From Oreohelix idahoensis (Eukaryota; Mollusca; Gastropoda; Stylommatophora; Oreohelicidae), in assembly GCA_024509875.1 (NCBI GenBank), contig JAMPIV010019834.1:336330-400329 (forward strand): 64,000 bases of DNA. Direction: 5' to 3'. Shown here one piece after another: positions 57,604 to 64,000 of this stretch. Positions within the stretch are counted from its first letter, which is position 1. Each line of letters starts with the position of its first letter. Under the pieces are notes generated by a model, which was not told the DNA's origin, did not search any database, and saw only the letters and a program-made list of their open reading frames with translations. The translations under genes were made by a program, and so were the position numbers.

Positions 57604-60600
57604 GTCCGAACTACCATCCCTTGGTTCAATAAAAGCATCTCCCGTGCCACCTGCTCTACCGTAAAAAAAAAAGCAGTCTTCAGAATAGCGGTTTGCAGTT
57701 TGCACGACCTGCTAAGGAAGATACAATAACATTCAATCAGTAACAATTAATGGCATACTAATTCAAAATCCAGCTAAAACTTTTCAGTTTATTTTATTGA
57801 ACAAAATCGATGAAGTTTATCTAGCGATCTCAGTTTCCCAAAGACCCGATAGAAAGAAGAATTTTAGATGCCACACGAAGTAACTACGTCAATACCAATA
57901 AAATCTTCAGTCAGTGGATGAGCTTGATAAAGATACGCCAGTTTCGCAATGTCTGGTTTCAAGTCTTTTAACAAGAGTTTTTAACATTACGTTTCGTTAT
58001 GTGCGGTAGATTTCTGTGTTTGGAAAGAAATGTAATGACCACGCTAATACCAAAATTGGATGTTAGAAATGCAAGAAGAGGCTATTTTTAGCCATTCTGC
58101 TCATCGTGCTGGATAGCGATCAGGAATTTTCTTCTGTAACTAAACCTTTGTACGATTTCTTAAATTTTGGCTTCAGTTGAATGTCATTTTGTAGCTAATT
58201 TATTTCTTCCTCCACCGTTCCAACTTTCTTAGTATCTGAAAATGGATTTATCATCCCATCTGGAATTTTCATCTAATGAAGATCCTCGTATACCCCAGAC
58301 ATATGCATGGAGGCATATCTGCAGTCATCCTTATATGACCACCAGTTCTGCACAATGCTATACTATGTAGATTTGAATGTGAACCTTTGTCTGTGTCACG
58401 GAGTGTTCGAAGGTTTCGTCTAGATTATTTTAAAATTCCTTACTTTTCTATTCCTTCACATTTTGTCTATTTTCTCTACGAAATATTTGCACATGCGGTC
58501 TGTTCTATTGCTGTTTTTCAAGTCTTCACTAATAGTCCTGTCATACGATCCTAATGCTATCATCTCCTACAATTCACTAAAAAGTATTTCTTTAAGGACG
58601 TCAGTACAATTTATTCGCTTGGTCGAAACCACAGCGGTTCCCAGAGGATTATATTTCCGTGTCCAGTGGTCAACTGAAGACCGACACGATAAATCTTTTT
58701 ACGTGTCTGAACGAGAGACGGGAAATAATTAACTCTGGACGTGGGAACGAAAACGTTTTAACTTCATGCGAACAAATGCTGAGTTTTAAAATCACTTGTT
58801 GATAACCGTTGGAAGAGAACGCACGCTTATAGAAGAGAAGCCACAAGCTACCTCATATCTACAGTATATGTGCTTTGAGAGTAACGCTACTCAAATTCTA
58901 TTTTTCTTAAGCTGTGGATATTAGTCCTGAGCGGTAAGCAAACTCTCAGTATTCGCTTAATTAGCTAACTCTAATATCAAGGGATTAGTTAATTGATGTA
59001 AAGTGTGAAATACTTAATATTGTGGTTTTAATTCTTTACATTAGATTGATAGCTATTTTGCATTTATGTATTTTGAATGTTATTGATGCATTATAATGAT
59101 GTAAGTACTGGCTGATATCTGAAAGTACTACATTCTAATGGTTTTGGGAATGTGATGAAGAAAGCTGTTGTGAACGAGAGAGGGAACTATGTTGTTCAAT
59201 GGACGAGTGAATGAAATATCATTCCTCCAATGCAGTCACGCATGGACTCACACGGCCAGGCGTCTGCTTGTAACAAAGGTTGACCTGACTGACCCGACCA
59301 GTGTGAGACTACTGCTAGACAGGAATTTGTAAACAAATGGACAGTCGCCTTTAAGGAAAAGACTGACGTTACGGTTCAGGTAAATATATTATTAGGCACC
59401 ATTCTGAGACGAAATGTCCAGAGTGGCTGAAGGTAATATATCTGTATAAAACAGAAGATTGATTACCCGTATTATCTTCCACAGCGCAGTTGCAGAATCC
59501 TAGCCAGTTTCTGGATTTTGATTGCTGTAAATTGTTACGAGTAAACCGCCTAGTTGCTCTATGCTACAGAGAGAACTAGTGCTTACGTCTCAAACCCTCT
59601 AGCGGTGATCACAAGTCAGCAACCCTGAGCAGTCTACAGAATTTAAGCATTCAACACCTCGTCAGCACCTGAACATCATATCTCAACTTCACAACCAGGT
59701 TAACAAAAAGCCTAGTCATCTCTTGAACTGTAGACCCACTGAAGCAAACTATCCAGTTGGTAATCCCTACCTACTGAGACGCCCAGGAGAAGTCCAAGCA
59801 GATAAGTCTACTTAAAACCCAGGCCAAAGTCAGAATTTATTTTTCCAAGAAATAGCCATAGGAATAAACTTTCGTCAGTGAGGACAATAGCCTCTTATTC
59901 TTATCTGAACCAAAGACACAGTTTTCTGAATCCTTGAATAAGTAATATCATAACTGTCTTTTTTCAAATTTCATAGTATTTCTTTACAAAGGACATAACA
60001 ACATTGATTTAATTTTCTACTGTAATTAAAGTAATTATGTACATTCTGTAACTCACCATCATTCTGAGTTTGACTTAGTAGATTGTATGTTCTGTTCAGA
60101 AAAAACATACTCAACCCTCCTTGTATTACATGTTACTACTAGTTCTTCTTTAAAAAGATTTGAGTAAGAAAGAGTTAGTCGTCGCCAGAAAAATACAAGA
60201 GTGGGTAGTCTAAAAGGTGAGAGAATCACGGAAACGGATGAGTCACTTGAGCCCCAGACGTATCTCTGGCTTTTACCTCGTTGCCTGCATGCAGGAGGAT
60301 ATCACTATGGACCCCATGATAGGCAGGATAAGCTGGAAAGTGGCTCTGTGTAGGACGTGACGAATGCACAGTATGTCACACGCTTCTTCCTCCTATGTTC
60401 GAAACCAGATGTGATGATCCTTTAAATGCTCATCACTTCAACTCAACACGTTCCGGAATGGTAGAAAAGCCACAAGAAAAGCCTTGATCTAAAGTGTAAA
60501 CACCAAAGTCTCTTCAACTAGATGTTGCACCGGACATATAATAATGCAGCAAATCCAATCGGTTAGTGACAACTTGCAGATCATCACTTTTTTTACCACC

Positions 60601-62732
60601 TTTCTTTGTGTAAAAAGAGCATCCTTGCCTATTCTAAAGCTTACTTACGGAAAAGCTTTCCACACCACCTTGAAAGCCTACGTGTTCAATGGTTCTTCAA
60701 TAAAGTTCTATTCATACATCTAATCAGCACGGAAAATCTACCCTATAATAACGGCCGTAGCCTTGAGTATATGTCAGATATACGTCATCTTCTCGGTACA
60801 TCTCCCGCTTGATCCAAGCTGAAATTCTTGGTTTTTTTTTTCCTATGTGCCTAATGTTCATCTTTACTTAGTATTATTACGCACTTATTTGTAAGTGAGA
60901 ATGTTGCAATATACGGTACCTGATTTATTTTAAATTAAGCAATGTGGTAATTTGCTTAATTAGTGAAGATGTGTAAGAGAATAAGCAGGTACAAAAGTGT
61001 GTAAGATAATAATTTTTCAGAATTCGTGATATAAGCCAGTTTGTGTTTATCTTATTTAAAATTTCAGATGTATGCCAAAAACGCACAAATTAATTGTTTA
61101 ACCTTTGCCCTCATGAGTGAGTGTCAGGATAGAGGAAGAAAGTTAAGACAAGATCAGAATGTTGGGCGCGCCTGTCTGCCGAATTCTGGATAATTTTATA
61201 ATAAAGTCTGTTCTTTCCTTCATTCCTGCGTTTGTTTTAGCTCAGGCATCCTCGGAAATTAGTATGACCCACAATGTCATATATTATGTTTGACGAGAGT
61301 TGGTTTGAGAGACACGTTAAGACGAAAGATATGGTCTTTATAAGACTTAGTCCTTGTTCTGCAACAATCGCAAATTAACTTCATTAAACTTTGGAAATAA
61401 TTAAGATACATAAGCAACGTCATGACTGATCTCTTTGAGCGGAAGAGGTGTGTTTTTAATCTATTTGTTTCAATAATTTGCAACTGTCACAAGATGAATT
61501 TAGTTCATTCGCTTTTTTTTTAATTATAAGGTTTCAACTTTGCGCTTTGCCTTCATGTACCTGTAACTCTTTTTTTTTTCTTCGGGTGGAGGTCTGGTTG
61601 CGATTAAAAACAAAAATCGTAAGATTTGGGAGTGGTAGCTCACGACGTTCCGCATCAGTAAATTAAATGATCAGACGGTCGAACCACGACAATCAATAGA
61701 TTAGAGGAATAAACGATTGTCTCATGTATCTTGTTCATTGTCTGTCTCGACCCGATAATTTACTTATTGTATTTCCGGCCAAGCGACGATAGAAGGGGAA
61801 ATACAGATAAACATATGGGAACGGAAAATGGTAACGCAGCCAATCATGCGGTGAATGCATATGACCGCATTGCAGGAACTACCGTATCACGCCCACTTGT
61901 GACATAAAGTCGTCGGATATAGACGTATCTACGTGTTGGAGTTTAGTGAGTTAACAATTAGCTGTGGAAAACGAGCCATGTTTGTCGCTCCATGTGTATG
62001 TAATACATATTTGTCAATGTGTACACACAGCAAGCACTTGACAATTTTGGGGAACTCTTAAGTGGAAGAGAGGACCCACCCCTAATTTTCTGCAGAATTT
62101 TTGACAATTTCGCCTTCTCATGAATTGTTGTTGAAAAATTACATCAAGCGGAACAGAGAACTAGGCCTATTTGTTTGATGTTATTTTGGAAAGTAGCACG
62201 AAGAATGAAAAGGCGGTAATCAGTCTTGTTTACCTCGGCGCACTGATATTGTGTTATTTCGCCCCGTGATGAGTGTGCTGATCTGTCGTCAATTTATCTG
62301 TGCTGTGTAAGTTCGCATAACTGTTGACACTAAAAAAAAATCGTCTGCTGGGTCTTGTAATGGAATACCAAGGCCATTGTTTTGCGGGTGAGCGGTGGAA
62401 ACCGTAAGATCATGCCGGGAGAGGGTGTAAGCAGTGAGAGAGGGATTTTCCGTATCTATCCCTTGTGCCAGTAGTGAAGAAGATCCGGTTCACCGTACTG
62501 ATAGCTGATGTGCACCTAGGAGCTGATTTTAATATTTGACTGTGCTGTGTTACGACGTGAAGCGTGTTGTGTGTGGTAATCATCATTGAGCTGTAACACC
62601 GGGACTCCAAGCCTGCGCCTATCTCAAGTGGAGCAGCGGACACAGGATATTGTTTAAGTTAAGTTTGTTTATTAAGTTTGTTAATTTCCAGTCTTCTGTT
62701 TACTTAACTTTGTGCGTCTGCATATTTCCTTT
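57604..62732. other. No gene recognised (5.1 kb)
   Basis: Only short frames (longest 89 codons, 58463-58732) without motifs on either strand. No element ends or repeats stood out. Confidence 0.55.
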
Positions 62733-62821
62733 TATATATATATTATATATATAATATATAAATATATAAATATATATATAAATATATATATATAATAAAT
62801 ATATATATATATATATATATA
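62733..62821. repeat. AT-rich microsatellite
   Basis: Imperfect (TA)n with AATATA interruptions. Confidence 0.9.
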
Positions 62822-64000
62822 GGCTATACTTCTTTTAATTAATTTATTTTTGGTTATTTTATTTCTTCCTTGATAAGGTTATTGCCCGGAACTAATAGGG
62901 TTTTTTTATTTATTTTTTTTTTTTAAATTCCATTCTTTCTTCAATAAGCATTTTTGCAAATTAATTAACATTATATTTTGAACCCTATGATCTGTTATAT
63001 CTAAAAAAATGTACTAAATTTAGTTTTTATTTTGATACTAGTTTCCTTTTAGGACTTGACAAATTTTGCTTCGTCATATCTAGACTTCCTTCTGTCTATC
63101 ACTTCTACAGTGTACTTGAAACTTATGTTATTTTTATATTAGCTTTTGTTATTAGTTAAAAATTCATATATTCATTCCTGTTTGCCCTTGCTGCAGGGTG
63201 GACGAGTAGAGCTCTCTTGGGTTTACTTCACTGTCCAGTGTTTTTTGTTTTTTTGTTTTGTTCATATTATGTGGTAGTATTTAATTTTGATTTCTGTATA
63301 AGGGGAATTTTGAGTGGTGAGCACAATCCATCTTTCTTCATTGATGAAATTTGCATTGTGTTGTCTTTAATAGGTTTTTGTGAGACAAATTACGCTGTAG
63401 GGAACCCAATCTGTCCCTAAGAGTAGGGGAGAGTTATTTGTGAAGCCTCGTGTAATTTGTGGAACAATTGTTGGTGTTAGTTTGTTTTGCGTTTAGTTTT
63501 TGTTTTACTTATTGTCTTGTATAATAGTCTTTCTTTCGTGGTGTTTTTTATGTCGCGATTCTCAGTCCTTTACTCTGCTATCCGTGTAATAAGTTATTTT
63601 AACGATATCCCTGTATTTTGTTGTTCGTTTGATAGGTTTTTGGGTGTAAATATAAGGTCTATTCTTACTTTCCTGGTCTATAACTTCCACTCCACCGGCC
63701 TATCAGTTTTGTTTTGTAGTGTCGTTGTTTCTGTGATAATCATTTCAATCATCATCACATATCCATTTGTGTTAACATAAGCAACACATTTTATTTGGTC
63801 TATTACAGTTTGTAATAGCCTACAGACTGATAACACAAGAGATTGACCCAGGGGTGAGACCCAGGGTGAAAAGTTGTTCAAAACTAACATGTCAAATATC
63901 AATCCAAAACCAACCCAGCGCCAATACGGGGGGGTATTAGGGGGGGGGGGGGGGGGGGGGGGGGACTAATTGCATAGTAACAGTAGCAAACACACACCAG
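62822..64000. other. T-rich DNA and a terminal G run
   Basis: No gene. Open frames at 63217 and 63487 encode only T-rich hydrophobic low complexity. A G homopolymer of about 25 bases lies at about 63940-63964. Confidence 0.6.

Noticed and set aside
61630..61690. Possible tRNA-derived SINE (TGGTAGCTCA and GGTCGAACC, about 40 bp apart)
   Set aside because: The B-box match is weak, no tRNA fold or A-tail is visible, and there is no second copy.

Overview
The window is a eukaryotic, AT-rich stretch made almost entirely of transposable elements. I found no host gene, no tRNA or rRNA gene and no CRISPR array. The mix of RTE-clade LINEs, mariner (DD34D), Tc1 (DD34E) and several gypsy-type LTR elements points to an animal with a large, repeat-rich genome, most likely an arthropod. 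That assignment is an inference from element types only.

Left end (1-5.8 kb). A decayed LTR element (called L here) leaves an RNase H relic at about 961-1413, a 3' tail and an LTR from 3349. A solo LTR (1582-2675, TG...CA ends, flanked by GTAT) sits inside it. Two LINE 3' fragments follow. From 5.8 to 11.5 kb I see no gene.

Centre left (11.5-33.5 kb). This is a stack of nested insertions. A minus-strand RTE LINE (RTE-A) was hit by a second RTE copy (11968-12964, plus strand) and by a mariner (13434 to 32701). The mariner's terminal inverted repeat was hit by an LTR element O (13443-31363, target duplication GGGCG). The 3' LTR of O was hit by a gypsy-type element G1 (21619-30632, target duplication GATAG). 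Element O carries only one long open frame, a 668-residue coiled-coil Gag-like protein. Each of its LTRs contains 13 copies of a 68-bp minisatellite.

Centre (33.5-39.3 kb). A (TA)n tract, a foldback element with 230-bp arms, an RTE 3' end, a nearly intact Tc1-type transposase pseudogene, and a 1.85-kb DNA element with terminal inverted repeats. The last encodes a member of a widespread uncharacterised animal protein family.

Centre right (39.3-56 kb). Element G2, on the minus strand, is a sibling of G1. Its right LTR was hit by a third relative, G3 (46187-54151, target duplication ATCTG). G2 shows the order Gag - protease - integrase - reverse transcriptase - RNase H. Integrase upstream of RT is known from Gmr1-like gypsy elements, and the Gag carries a SCAN-like capsid region, which fits that group. 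In G1 and G3 the catalytic integrase core is missing, and both have in its place a related open reading segment of unknown function. Their LTR pairs still look almost identical, so they seem to have moved recently with help in trans.

Right end (56-64 kb). No gene was recognised. There is an old tandem repeat of about 262-bp period, a hAT-like end, an AT microsatellite and G homopolymers. A contiguous tract at about 44.65-46.6 kb is unusually rich in small differences and probably reflects poor consensus quality.
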